Source: an uncultured Eubacteriales bacterium
Lineage (GTDB): Bacteria; Bacillota; Clostridia; Peptostreptococcales; Anaerovoracaceae
DNA: 64,000 nucleotides
Direction of reading: 5' to 3'
Assembly (NCBI GenBank): GCA_900542295.1
Contig: UQNJ01000009.1
Location: 1-64,000 of the forward strand
Numbering within the stretch: the stretch's first letter is position 1; each line of letters starts with the position of its first letter. Both the position numbers and the translations under genes were made by a program. The notes below the pieces were generated by a model that saw nothing but the letters and a program-made list of their open reading frames with translations, made no database searches and was not told where the DNA came from. This document shows, piece after piece, positions 1 through 7,931 of the stretch.

Positions 1-110
1 TCATAATGGTTCCGCAGGTTGCAGCACTCCAGAAAGAGTACTTCAATACTCCGGGAAAATACTACTTGGCTGATAAGGAAGCCAAGAAAGCTAAAAAAGC
101 TGCTAAATAG
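1..110 (+). CDS. C-terminal end of an unidentified protein (5' end outside window)
   Basis: An open frame enters from the left edge (codons start at position 3) and stops with TAG at 108-110. The visible 35 residues end in a lysine/alanine-rich tail (DKEAKKAKKAAK). The tail looks soluble and basic and shows no motif I can assign. A pair of strong terminators follows within 230 bases, so this is the last gene of its transcript. Family unknown. Confidence 0.6.
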   Translation, partial: IMVPQVAALQKEYFNTPGKYYLADKEAKKAKKAAK

Positions 111-203
111 TTATTAAAATTTGAAAAGCGCATAAAGACATCATTGATTTTCCGCAAGATATTTACTGCTTAAATGTAGTATTATAAATTTAATATGTGC
201 ATA

Positions 204-246
204 GAGAACACCTCTCGTCTTAAGACGAGAGGTGTTCTCGTTTTTT
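204..246 (+). terminator. Rho-independent terminator, perfect 36-nt palindrome
   Basis: Positions 204-239 form a perfect palindrome (18-nt arms meeting at CTTAAG) followed by GTTTTTT. It ends the transcript of the gene closing at 110. The only T-run is on the right, so it acts on the + strand. Confidence 0.9.
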
Positions 247-297
247 GGAGTATGTGATAAATGATAGAGTGTCACAGCTTAGTCTTATGACAAGTGT

Positions 298-335
298 TGA
301 ACCGGCTGAAATTATTTCAGCCGGTTCAGTTTTTT
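298..335 (+). terminator. Second tandem rho-independent terminator
   Basis: A 13-bp perfect stem (TGAACCGGCTGAA at 298-310, TTCAGCCGGTTCA at 316-328) with a 5-nt loop and a GTTTTTT tail. It lies 60 bases after the first terminator with no gene between, so it is a backup terminator or the remnant of a lost gene. Confidence 0.85.
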
Positions 336-829
336 GCAAAATAACGAGCATTAGCTCAGGCTGAAATACACTAAAAGCCAGTCCGCTTTTGTTAAATTGG
401 CTGTTATTTAATGTGAACTTCCTAATTCTTAACGGGTAGAGATTGTGCATGGATGTGAAATTATGACAGTAGGTTTGTTTAGTGTGGCGAATTTTTCAGA
501 AATCAACTAATGTGTGACAATAGCAGTAAACATTCTATGACAATTTTAGACCTACTCAGTCAGAATGGCAGATAGATTATTCTTAAGGTATATGATAGGA
601 AAATCGTCAGCCTAACATCAGAAACTGCTACGTTTAAAAAAGTATGATTTTCTGGCAGGTATAATGTGGTACATTGAAAACCGCAATTCATCACTGATTT
701 TTGCGTAAATGCGTTATATTATATAGTATTTATTACAGGGTCAGCTTCGAGATGTACACTAAATTACGGAGGCAAGTTTGATAAACTTTCAAAACACTAT
801 TTGATAAATAATATATAAAAGAATGATGA
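336..829. other. Gene-free stretch with a possible FN3-like remnant
   Basis: No sustained reading frame. At 582-671 one frame reads LKVYDRKIVSL, then TFKKV, a stop, FSGRYNVV. This has the same layout as the fibronectin-III-like repeats just downstream (YDxxGKLI ... TFNKLKAGNTY). I read it as eroded upstream sequence of the pseudogene at 830-1456, but the match is short and broken by stops. Confidence 0.3.
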
Positions 830-1456
830 AGGCTAAAATATAATGAGTTTAAGAGCAGCATAGCAATAACGGCAGAAGGAAATTCATTAACCATAAAGTG
901 GAAAAGAAATCTTAAAGAGGTAAGCGGATATCATATCAGAGCGTATGATTGTTATGGCAGACTGGTAAAGGGTGTTTATGTAAAAAAGAATGGAAAATGC
1001 TACTTTGACAACCTTTGCTTCAACAGCGGATATACCGTAAAAATAAGAGGATATTCCATAATTAACGGTTACAAATTATATAGCAAATATGTTTCTTTGG
1101 GAGTTGTGACAGAGCCGATTTCGACAGAGCATAGCAAAATTGAAGGTATTTTTACAGAAAGAAGAATCTATGCTTTTGATATATCATGGAGGCCTGATGA
1201 AGCAGTAAGCGAGTATATCGTATCATGTTATGATGTGAACGGAAAACTGATAAAACAGCAGAAGCCGGGTAAAGACTGCAAGTGTACATTTAACAAGCTT
1301 AAAGCCGGAAATACATATATCGCAGAGGTGAAGAGCTATATAAGGGAAAACGGTGTAAGAAAGAATATTGCAGCTGAAAAGATTGAAGTTACTTTGAGAA
1401 AGAAGAATTTGATTTCCAAAATAGCAGTAAAATATATAAAAATGACTAAAAAATAG
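830..1456 (+). pseudogene. Decayed fibronectin type III-like repeat protein
   Basis: The frame is open from a stop at 827-829 to TAG at 1454-1456 but has no usable ATG near its 5' end. The first possible start is TTG at 1097, in the middle of the fold, and the two nearby ATGs (823 and 843) are in other frames and stop within seven codons. The translation holds two similar repeats of about 85-100 residues. Each has a W at the B-strand position (TIKW; DISW), a YDxxGxL strand (YDCYGRLVKG; YDVNGKLIKQ) and a closing aromatic strand (YTVKIRGY; YIAEVKSY), typical of FN3-like surface modules. The C-terminus is basic (ITK/KMTKK-like) without a sortase or membrane anchor. I infer a surface or secreted FN3 protein that lost its start and signal peptide. 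Expression from TTG 1097 of a 119-residue fragment cannot be excluded. Confidence 0.55.
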
Positions 1457-1509
1457 TTGTTTAATTAGCTTACGGTGTGACAAATTGATTTTAAAAGTTT
1501 AATGAAATT

Positions 1510-1546
1510 AGGGTGAAAATCTATTATTGAGCCTTTCACCCTTTTA
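1510..1546 (+). terminator. Rho-independent terminator
   Basis: An AGGGTGAAA / TTTCACCCTT stem with a TTTT tail lies just after the FN3-like pseudogene and upstream of the TupA-like gene. Confidence 0.7.
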
Positions 1547-1684
1547 TATTACGACAAATATAAGAATTGATTTAAAAAGAAAATGTTTGTATAATACATA
1601 GTTGTATATTTGCTTTTAAATTCAAGATTTACAATTTTAGAATTCATATAGTATATTATAAGATTTTTTATGGGGGAAAAGTGA

Positions 1685-3607
1685 ATGCTTAAATGGTTAA
1701 AAAAGAAAATAAGAAAGTTTACCGTTAAGGTAATGAAAAAATGTATAAAGTGGTACAAAGCAGATACCGGTAAAAAAACATCAGGAAACAAGAAAAAATA
1801 TACCCAAAAGTATACTCATTATCTGTTAGACAGAGAAGGTAAGCTTACAGACGCAAAGAAAAAAGAAATCTTGTCGGAGATTTTTAAGCGCCGTCTTGGT
1901 TATAGCATAAATTGGAATAATCCAATAACATTTAATGCAAAAATAATGTGGCTGAAGCTTAATTATCAGAATCCCCTTATTACAAGATGCAGTGATAAGT
2001 TTGCAGTAAAAGATTATGTAGATGAAACAATAGGAAAGGGACATGTAGTTCCGACTATAGATTGGTGGACTGACCCTGACGATATAGACTTTGAAAAGCT
2101 GCCGGAACAATTTGTATTGAAAGTTAACTGGTCCAGCGGCTTTAATATAATAATAAAAGATAAGAGTGAAATAGACGAGGAACAGATAAGAAAACAGCTG
2201 AGAAAATGGACTCGTTCAAGCCAGAACAGCTATTATCAGATGTTTAACTGGGGATATAAATACATGTCGCCTGTTATTTATGCAGAAGAATATATATCTG
2301 AGGTAGGTGACAGCGAACAGGTATTTGATTATAAGTTCTTCTGTTATGACGGAGTATGCAAGAATCTTTTTATAACTACAGACAGATTTTCAAATAAGAC
2401 ATATAACTGGTTTGATCGTGATTTTAACGAACTTCCGTTTACTTACGGCAATGCCGGAAAAACACCCGGCGGTGTTGAAAAACCTAAGCACTTTGAAGAA
2501 ATGATTGATTACGCCGAGCAGCTTGCAAAGCCGTTCCCGTTTGTAAGAGTGGACTTTTATGAGATAGGCGATAAGGTACTTGTCGGTGAAATGACATTTT
2601 ATTCAGGAGGAGGTATACTTCAATTTAAGCCAAGGCTCTGGGATATTGAATTGGGTAAGCTGATAAATCTTCCTGATCCTATGTATTTTGATGAGCTTAG
2701 AAAGTTTGAAGTGATGGAGCCTAAAGATGCGTATCTTATGGAAGATAAGATCACCTTACAGGAAAAACAGCATTATTGCGAGCAGAAGGGGTTCGCACAG
2801 CTTCATTACTGGCCAAATCTGAAAACACCAAGATCTTATAACGAAAAAATATTATGGCTTGCTTTACATTACAAAAATCCGTTAATAGCACAATGCACGG
2901 ATAAATGGGAAATGAAAAAATATGTTGCTGAAAAGATTGGAAAACAGTATGTAGTTCCTCCCATTGCTGTATATGAAGACCTTAATGATATAGTTTGGGA
3001 TGAACTTCCTCAAAAGTTTGTAGCTAAATCGACGGCAGGCTGGGGCAATAAACAAGTAAAGATAGTAAAGAAAAAAGAATATATGAATGAAAGCGTCTTC
3101 AAGGCTTCTGTGGCAGAGTGGCTTTATCCGTGGAATACATATTATTACAATAATATGTGTATTACAGATGAAAAGATAAAACCAAGGATTATTTTTGAAG
3201 AACTTCTTGGAGACGGAGAAGATTCGATTATGGATTATAAGTTCTATTGTTCTTATGGAAAGGTCAATTTTGCTCTTGTTGTTGCAGATAGAAACGGCAA
3301 AAAACAAAAGAGAGCATTTATGGATGTGGAAACATGGGAACCTTTACCTGTGAGACGCCGTGGAGTACATAAAGCCTCACATGTTGAAAAACCTGAACAG
3401 CTCAGCGAAATGCTTGAAATAGCAAGAAAACTTTCAGAAGATATACCTATGGTCAGAGTTGATTTGTATAATGTAGATGGTAATATATATGTAGGTGAAA
3501 TGACATTCTCTCCGGGCCTGTTCCTAAGACTGGAACCGGTTGAGTGGGATTATAAGATGGGCGAGTTTATAGATCTTGACAAGATAGAACAAGAGTATCT
3601 AATTTAG
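1685..3607 (+). CDS. Tandem TupA-like ATP-grasp protein, surface polysaccharide biosynthesis
   Basis: A 640-residue protein of two homologous halves (about 60-350 and 370-635). Each half carries the TupA-like ATP-grasp signature: an opening RxxxxxNxPxTFNxKIxWLKL-type segment (NNPITFNAKIMWLKLNY; TPRSYNEKILWLALHY), then NPLxxxCxDKxxxKxYVxExIGxxxVVP, PxxFVxKxxxxxG, an EExxxxxxDYKFxC strand and a closing FxRVDxYxxxxxxxxGEMTFxxG that supplies the metal-binding carboxylates. Family members form amide bonds in teichuronopeptide and capsule assembly. They usually carry one such domain, so the duplication is notable. The N-terminus is very basic with no signal peptide, suggesting a cytoplasmic, membrane-near enzyme. 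ATG 1685 follows a GGGGGAA ribosome site. No other glycan gene is adjacent and terminators lie on both sides, so it is monocistronic. Substrate unknown. Confidence 0.75.
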   Translation: MLKWLKKKIRKFTVKVMKKCIKWYKADTGKKTSGNKKKYTQKYTHYLLDREGKLTDAKKKEILSEIFKRRLGYSINWNNPITFNAKIMWLKLNYQNPLITRCSDKFAVKDYVDETIGKGHVVPTIDWWTDPDDIDFEKLPEQFVLKVNWSSGFNIIIKDKSEIDEEQIRKQLRKWTRSSQNSYYQMFNWGYKYMSPVIYAEEYISEVGDSEQVFDYKFFCYDGVCKNLFITTDRFSNKTYNWFDRDFNELPFTYGNAGKTPGGVEKPKHFEEMIDYAEQLAKPFPFVRVDFYEIGDKVLVGEMTFYSGGGILQFKPRLWDIELGKLINLPDPMYFDELRKFEVMEPKDAYLMEDKITLQEKQHYCEQKGFAQLHYWPNLKTPRSYNEKILWLALHYKNPLIAQCTDKWEMKKYVAEKIGKQYVVPPIAVYEDLNDIVWDELPQKFVAKSTAGWGNKQVKIVKKKEYMNESVFKASVAEWLYPWNTYYYNNMCITDEKIKPRIIFEELLGDGEDSIMDYKFYCSYGKVNFALVVADRNGKKQKRAFMDVETWEPLPVRRRGVHKASHVEKPEQLSEMLEIARKLSEDIPMVRVDLYNVDGNIYVGEMTFSPGLFLRLEPVEWDYKMGEFIDLDKIEQEYLI

Positions 3608-3640
3608 ACTTATAATATGATGGTTTTAAAATTTATAGAA

Positions 3641-3669
3641 AAAAGAGGATGATTTTCCATCCTCTTTTT
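3641..3669 (+). terminator. Rho-independent terminator of the TupA-like gene
   Basis: A GAGGATG (3645-3651) / CATCCTC (3659-3665) stem flanked by AAAA and TTTTT. The flanking A and T runs mean it could work in both directions. Confidence 0.8.
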
Positions 3670-3679
3670 CATTATTATT

Positions 3680-3828
3680 GGGCTATAAGCCCCGTCGAGA
3701 ACGCAAAGCGTTCGAGACAATAAACCACCCGTTTTACGGGTGCGCGACGGAGGTTATACCAAAAAAGGCATCCCTTTGTTACAATAGAGTTGTTCAAGCC
3801 TTATTGTAACTAAGAAAGGAGGCCTTTG
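3680..3828 (+). repeat. Left end of the IS200 element: hairpins and leader inverted repeat
   Basis: Contains GGGCTATAAGCCC, a GAACGC-AAA-GCGTTC hairpin (about 3699-3713), the CACCCGTTTTACGGGTG hairpin and a GTTACAATA / TATTGTAAC stem (about 3779-3810) just before the AAAGGAGG of tnpA. IS200 elements often carry a leader stem that limits transposase expression from outside promoters. That role is inferred here. Confidence 0.6.
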
Positions 3829-4284
3829 ATGGCAAATATAAATCACAGCTTGTCACATACAAAATGGTTGTGTAAATACCATGTTGTGTTCACACCTAAG
3901 TATAGACGAAAAATCATCTATAATCAATATAGAGAAAGTTTGAAAGAGATAATAAAAACATTGTGTGGGTACAAAGGAGTGGAAATACTTGAGGGTCACA
4001 TGATGCCAGACCATGTACATCTGCTCCTGAGTATACCACCGAGCATAAGCATTTCAAGCTTCATGGGATACCTAAAAGGAAAAAGTGCACTGATGATGTT
4101 TGATAAACATGCCAATTTGAAGTACAAATTCGGAAACAGACATTTTTGGGCGGAGGGGTACTATGTCAGTACAGTTGGACTCAATGAAGAGACCATAAGA
4201 AAATATATAAGAGAACAAGAAAAGCATGACATAGCCCTGGATAAATTAAGTGTGAAGGAGTATGAAGACCCCTTCTCAAAGTAA
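3829..4284 (+). CDS. tnpA: IS200-type Y1 transposase TnpA
   Basis: A 151-residue single-domain HUH nuclease that cuts and rejoins single-stranded DNA at the element ends. The metal-binding HUH is H62-V-H64 in MPDHVHLLL and the nucleophilic tyrosine is Y126 in ETIRKYIREQE. The conserved SSFMGYLKGKSA block and the C-terminal FWAEGYYVSTVG block are present. Length is normal for the family (about 150 residues) and the frame is intact, so the copy looks functional. ATG 3829 is preceded by AAAGGAGG at good spacing; a TTG one codon upstream is less likely. A related but broken copy lies at 6301-6591. Confidence 0.95.
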   Translation: MANINHSLSHTKWLCKYHVVFTPKYRRKIIYNQYRESLKEIIKTLCGYKGVEILEGHMMPDHVHLLLSIPPSISISSFMGYLKGKSALMMFDKHANLKYKFGNRHFWAEGYYVSTVGLNEETIRKYIREQEKHDIALDKLSVKEYEDPFSK

Positions 4285-4430
4285 TGTAGCCCCTTGAAGG
4301 GGCGAGCAACAGAGGTAATGACAATAAGGCTTGAACAAAGAGAAAGCCCGCGCCTTTAGACGCGGGTAGGTAATAAGGGCTTATAGCCCTGAGCGAACCA
4401 CCCGTTTTACGGGTGGACGCGATTAAAAAC
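4285..4430 (+). repeat. Right end of the IS200 element: subterminal hairpins
   Basis: Contains AGCCCCTTGAAGGGGC, the 17-nt partner of the leader repeat (4321-4337), a CCCGCG/CGCGGG stem (4347-4366), GGGCTTATAGCCC (4377-4389) and CCACCCG-TTTTA-CGGGTGG (4398-4416). The last two mirror elements at the left end. They are likely TnpA recognition hairpins. Confidence 0.55.
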
Positions 4431-4431
4431 T

Positions 4432-4779
4432 TTACTTGCATTGGGGATTTAATAGTTCAAATTTATCTTCCATGTTTTTTTCTCCCCATTCACACATCAG
4501 TTCCAAAATTGCCTCTAAATTTCTTCCTTTGTCGGTTATTGAATATTCAACTTTTGGTGGAACTTCCGCATATAACTTACGAAAAATAAGTCCGTCATTT
4601 TCTAATTCTCTGAGCTGTGTAGTTAAAGTGCGCTGGGATATGTGAGAAATATAGTGAAGAATTTCATTAAATCGTTTCGTACCATTTCTGATTAAATATT
4701 CAAGAATTAATGGTTTGTACTTTCCACCTATCATTTTAAGTGTGACTTCCATCTCACAGATAACTTTAACTTTTTCCAT
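4432..4779 (-). CDS. HxlR-family winged-helix transcriptional regulator
   Basis: 115 residues. The HxlR core is clear: an early CEMEVTLKMIGGKYKPLILEYL helix pair, the RFNEIL...ISQRTLTTQLRELENDGLIFRK recognition helix and wing, and YSITDKGRNLEAIL at the dimer helix. Family members sense redox, aldehydes or quinones and usually repress a divergent oxidoreductase gene. Here the divergent genes are a flavodoxin-like reductase and an SDR. ATG 4779 has a GGAGG site on the reverse strand. The stop lies two bases from the IS200 right end, so that insertion landed just past the gene without breaking it. N-terminal Cys9 could be a sensor thiol, but this is inference. Confidence 0.88.
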   Translation of the reverse strand: MEKVKVICEMEVTLKMIGGKYKPLILEYLIRNGTKRFNEILHYISHISQRTLTTQLRELENDGLIFRKLYAEVPPKVEYSITDKGRNLEAILELMCEWGEKNMEDKFELLNPQCK

Positions 4780-4804
4780 GTTTTCCTCCTTAGTGTAATT
4801 AAGT

Positions 4805-4858
4805 TCACTTAGTGATAAAAATGTGCGTTCTTGTTTTAAATAGTGAAAGTTCTATAAT
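4805..4858 (+). promoter_or_regulatory. Promoter of the FMN-reductase/SDR pair with a putative HxlR operator
   Basis: TTGTTT (4831-4836) and TATAAT (4853-4858) are spaced by 16 bases and read toward 4909. Upstream, TCACT-T-AGTGA (4805-4815) is a perfect short inverted repeat in the divergent region and a candidate site for the HxlR protein. A related AGTGAA lies inside the spacer. Confidence 0.55.
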
Positions 4859-4908
4859 TAAATTATAAGACCTAAAGGCTTTTAGGTAAAGGAAGGGAGT
4901 AGTTGTTG

Positions 4909-5451
4909 ATGAAAAAAATATTGTTTATCAATGGGAGTCCCAGACACGCAGGGAACACTAGATTGATTATGCAGGAATTGAAAAATGAATTAAACAAAAT
5001 GGGGCATGAAATAGATTTTTGCGATTTATATAATTCTCCGATCAACGCTTGTCTAAACTGTGATTCATGTAAAAGTAATCAAGGAAAATGCTTTATGAAT
5101 GATGCTGCCAATGAATTATTAGATAAGATTGAAGAAGCAGATATAATCATATGGGGTTCTCCAGTCTACTGGTGGGGAATTACAGCAAAAATGAAGTTGT
5201 TGATTGACAAATTTTATGCCAGAGATGGATATTTTAAAACATTAAAAAAGGAAATAGGATTGATTGCGGTAGGTGCTAATGACTTATCAGATAAACAGTA
5301 TCAGCTAACAAAAGAACAATTTTCTTGTATAGCAGATTATCTGGGCTGGCCAGTGAAGTTTTATCTACCATTATCTGCATATAAAGCTGGAGAGATTATG
5401 GAAGATAATCAAGTTATACAAACAGTACATGAAATTGCAAAAGAAATTTAG
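4909..5451 (+). CDS. Flavodoxin-like NAD(P)H-dependent FMN reductase
   Basis: 180 residues of flavodoxin fold. The start KKILFINGSPRHAGNTRLIM gives the GSPRxxGNT FMN-phosphate loop. A Cys-rich CLNCDSCKSNQGKC segment (about 50-63) is seen in the iron-sulfur flavoprotein-like branch of this family. The isoalloxazine-binding loop is IIWGSPVYWWGITAKMKLLIDK. Such enzymes reduce flavin, quinone or nitro substrates. ATG 4909 follows GGGAG; two TTG codons upstream in frame are less likely. It is transcribed with the SDR 34 bases downstream and divergent from the HxlR regulator, so quinone or electrophile defence is a fair inference. Physiological substrate unknown. Confidence 0.85.
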   Translation: MKKILFINGSPRHAGNTRLIMQELKNELNKMGHEIDFCDLYNSPINACLNCDSCKSNQGKCFMNDAANELLDKIEEADIIIWGSPVYWWGITAKMKLLIDKFYARDGYFKTLKKEIGLIAVGANDLSDKQYQLTKEQFSCIADYLGWPVKFYLPLSAYKAGEIMEDNQVIQTVHEIAKEI

Positions 5452-5485
5452 GATTGTTATTTCTGAATATTAGGAGGATTTTGAA

Positions 5486-6205
5486 ATGAAGAAATTAGTT
5501 GTAGTTACAGGAGCAAGCTCTGGGATTGGAATGGAACTTGCCAAACGCTTTTCAAAAGAAGGACACCCTGTCTTAATGCTTGCCAGAAGAAAAGAAATCA
5601 TGGAAGAATTAAACCTTCCAAACTGTATGTGCAAGTCTGTTGATGTTACGGATTTGCAAGGCATGGAAAAGGCTATTTGTGAAGCTGAAGAAAAATATGG
5701 GAAAACGGATTTACTGATAAATTGTGCAGGGCTTATGCTATTGGGTTATCCAGACAGTCAGGACTATGAAGAATGGGAAAAAATGATAGATGTCAATGTA
5801 AAAGGTATCTTAACGGGAACAAAGGCTGTTCTTTCCGATATGGTGGAAAGAAATGGAGGTACTATTGTTAATATCAGCTCAATTGCCGGAAGAAAAACAT
5901 TTGATAATCATTCGGTCTACTGTGGTACAAAATATGCCGTTCATGCTATTACAGAAAGTATGAGGAAGGAAGTATCTGGAAGTAATGTCAGGCTGATTGT
6001 AATCGCTCCAGGAGTTGTTGAAACACCGTTGTTAAGCCAAACTTCAAACGAAGAAATAAAAGATAATTATAACCAATGGAAACAGAGCATAGAGGGCGGT
6101 CTTGATGTATCACAGATTGCAGACTGTATTTTATTTGCATATCAAATGCCACAAAGTGTATGTGTGCGTGAAATTGTAATTGCTAAAACGAAACAAGAAG
6201 ATTGA
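5486..6205 (+). CDS. Short-chain dehydrogenase/reductase (SDR)
   Basis: 239 residues, the normal length of a classical SDR. The nucleotide-binding TGASSGIG is at 8-15, the structural NCAG at 79-82, and the catalytic set is Ser (NISS, 131/132), Tyr145 and Lys149 (YCGTK). The PGVVETPLL segment after strand 6 is also typical. ARRKE after the second strand (residues 33-37) suggests NADP(H) preference. A good AGGAGG precedes ATG 5486. It forms an operon with the FMN reductase under the HxlR-controlled promoter. Substrate unknown. Confidence 0.9.
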   Translation: MKKLVVVTGASSGIGMELAKRFSKEGHPVLMLARRKEIMEELNLPNCMCKSVDVTDLQGMEKAICEAEEKYGKTDLLINCAGLMLLGYPDSQDYEEWEKMIDVNVKGILTGTKAVLSDMVERNGGTIVNISSIAGRKTFDNHSVYCGTKYAVHAITESMRKEVSGSNVRLIVIAPGVVETPLLSQTSNEEIKDNYNQWKQSIEGGLDVSQIADCILFAYQMPQSVCVREIVIAKTKQED

Positions 6206-6300
6206 ATTAATAAAATTGAATAAATGCTTCATATTGATTTTGTTTTACTATTCTACCTTACTTTCAGATTATATATTTATAAGTTGTAAGAATAGTTACG

Positions 6301-6591
6301 GCAGAGTTGTGCCCTGACCATGTGCACATGCTTGTAGAGATACCTCCGAAAATGGCAGTGTCAAGCTTCATGGGTTATCTCAAAGGAAAGAGCACAACTT
6401 TAATATATGAGCAATTCCCCTAGCTGAGATACAAATACAGAAACAGAGAATTCTGGTGCAAAGGATGTTATGTTGACACAGTAGGGAAAAACGAAGGGAG
6501 AATTGCGGAGTATATTAAACATCAGCTTGAAGAAGATAAACCGGGAGAGCAGCTAAGAATCCCAATGCCGGAAAAAGAGAAAGTAAAGTAG
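6301..6591 (+). pseudogene. Broken IS200-type transposase remnant
   Basis: The frame from 6301 reads LCPDHVHMLVEIPPKMAV, then SSFMGYLKGKSTT, and after a stop the C-terminal REFWCKGCYVDTVG and IAEYIKHQ blocks, ending at TAG 6589-6591. This is the C-terminal two thirds of an IS200 TnpA. The N-terminal ~55 residues are missing, and an in-frame TAG at 6421-6423 interrupts the linker between HUH and Tyr regions. The sequence differs at many positions from the intact copy at 3829, so it is an older, independent insertion. It cannot make active transposase. Confidence 0.9.
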
Positions 6592-6700
6592 CACGCAGAT
6601 GCCAGGCTGCATTACGTGTTGTATGCATGCCGTGAGGCACAAGGACTATGCCCATATGTTAAAAAACCCCGCCCATTCACGCGGGAATGCTTTTTTCAGG
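6592..6700 (+). terminator. Right-end remnant of the broken IS200 copy with a terminator-like hairpin
   Basis: After the pseudogene a CCCGC (6668-6672) / GCGGG (6681-6685) stem sits between AAAAAA and TTTTTT. The stem resembles the CCCGCG/CGCGGG hairpin at the right end of the intact element. It probably works as a bidirectional terminator. Confidence 0.5.
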
Positions 6701-6869
6701 TGATGAACCGAATCGTCACTTAACGGTCGTTATGCAAAATACATCTCGAAAACTCACAATTAGATGCTATAATATATTTGTCAAGTACGTTTTGCTGGAC
6801 ATACGATGATGTAAAATGGGTGCAGAAAAGAAAAACGAGGGGTCCAGAACACCTGAAAAGGAGCAAGGT

Positions 6870-7808
6870 ATGAATTATATAGTATTGGATATGGAATGGA
6901 ATCAGCCTTTTAATATGAAAAGCATGGTCAAAAAGCCGTTGCTGCTTCACGGCGAAATCGTGCAGATCGGTGCGGTGAAGCTTGACGAGAATTATCATAT
7001 TCTTGATACATTCAAAATCATGGTGTCTCCTAAACATTATACCAAAATGCACAAGAAGGTATCTAAGCTCACTAAGATCACTGATGAGGAACTTCAATAC
7101 GGTTTTCCGTTTCCGGCAGCATTTAAGCATTTTAAAAAATGGTGCGGTGAGGAATTTACATTTCTTACTTGGGGTACAGATGACATTGATATGCTTCGTG
7201 ACAATATGATTCTGTATGATTTGGACACGGAATGGATTCCAAGTACATACAACATTGAGATAATATTTGATGACCAAATTGTTAAGGAAAAGAGACAAGT
7301 TTCTCTTTCTTATGCAATGGAGAGAATTGGAGAACCGGCGCTTGAAGCGCATGATGCATTGAATGATGCGAGAAATACAGTGTGTATCTGCTTGCATTTG
7401 GATATGGCTAAGGGTTTGGCAGAATACGCTACTCTACAGAAGAAGATGAAGGGCTACGGAAGTCATGCAAAAGAAAGAAGTCAGTCTACAAGAACTTACT
7501 CAACACGTGAGGATGCGCTCAATGATTCTGAACTTATCAACTTCTTTTGTTCTGCATGTGATTCCGATGTCAAGTGCGTGGATTTTGTTCGTCAGAATTC
7601 TGATAAATTCATTTGTATTGGAAAATGTGAAAACGGCGATGAGCTGTTTGTTCGATTTAAGTTTACTAAGAGGTCAGATGGAAGGTTTAGTGTTGCAAGA
7701 ATCCTATACGAAATGGATGAGGACAACAAAGGCTACTATTTAAGTAAGAAACAACAGGCTGAAGAAGCAGAAGCAGCATACTTGCAAAGCTTGGCTGTCG
7801 CTAGATGA
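6870..7808 (+). CDS. DEDDh 3'-5' exonuclease (KapD/ERI-1-like)
   Basis: 312 residues. The exonuclease core fills the first ~180: ExoI YIVLDMEWN (D7, E9), ExoII TWGTDDIDML and ExoIII HDALNDA with the catalytic His. This arrangement matches KapD/ERI-1-type RNA or DNA exonucleases. The C-terminal ~130 residues include a Cys pair (FFCSACDSD) and a small beta-rich region that I cannot assign. I chose ATG 6870 because AAAAGGAG sits six bases upstream. An in-frame ATG at 6816 would add 18 polar residues without a ribosome site. No obvious operon partner. Confidence 0.85.
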   Translation: MNYIVLDMEWNQPFNMKSMVKKPLLLHGEIVQIGAVKLDENYHILDTFKIMVSPKHYTKMHKKVSKLTKITDEELQYGFPFPAAFKHFKKWCGEEFTFLTWGTDDIDMLRDNMILYDLDTEWIPSTYNIEIIFDDQIVKEKRQVSLSYAMERIGEPALEAHDALNDARNTVCICLHLDMAKGLAEYATLQKKMKGYGSHAKERSQSTRTYSTREDALNDSELINFFCSACDSDVKCVDFVRQNSDKFICIGKCENGDELFVRFKFTKRSDGRFSVARILYEMDEDNKGYYLSKKQQAEEAEAAYLQSLAVAR

Positions 7809-7931
7809 TTACAGAAGTTTATGCTGCAGGAACTGAAATATGCTCTATAAATAATATAAAATCGCTATTTGTGGTAAAGACAAAACTGGCAATTTACTAT
7901 AAAATGAATGTAAGATTGGAGGGGGAAAAAC

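Larger units (their letters stand above)
3680..4430 (+). mobile_element. IS200-type insertion sequence (IS200/IS605 family, tnpA only)
   Basis: One Y1 transposase gene is flanked by structured ends typical of this single-strand-transposing family. The left side has GGGCTATAAGCCC (3680-3692) and a CACCCG-TTTTA-CGGGTG hairpin (about 3726-3742). The right side has GGGCTTATAGCCC (4377-4389) and CCACCCG-TTTTA-CGGGTGG (4398-4416). There is no tnpB. A 17-nt perfect inverted repeat (3791-3807 against 4321-4337) links the transposase leader to the region after its stop. The right boundary abuts the stop of the reverse-strand HxlR gene at 4432. Exact cleavage sites cannot be fixed without an empty-site comparison. 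Confidence 0.75.

Noticed and set aside
220..450. Reverse-strand reading frame of 76 codons
   Set aside because: It runs through two strong + strand terminators, has no ribosome site and no family resemblance.
6720..7397. Long reverse-strand frame of 225 codons inside the exonuclease gene
   Set aside because: It mirrors the exonuclease codons on the other strand. The + strand has clear DEDDh motifs and a good ribosome site.
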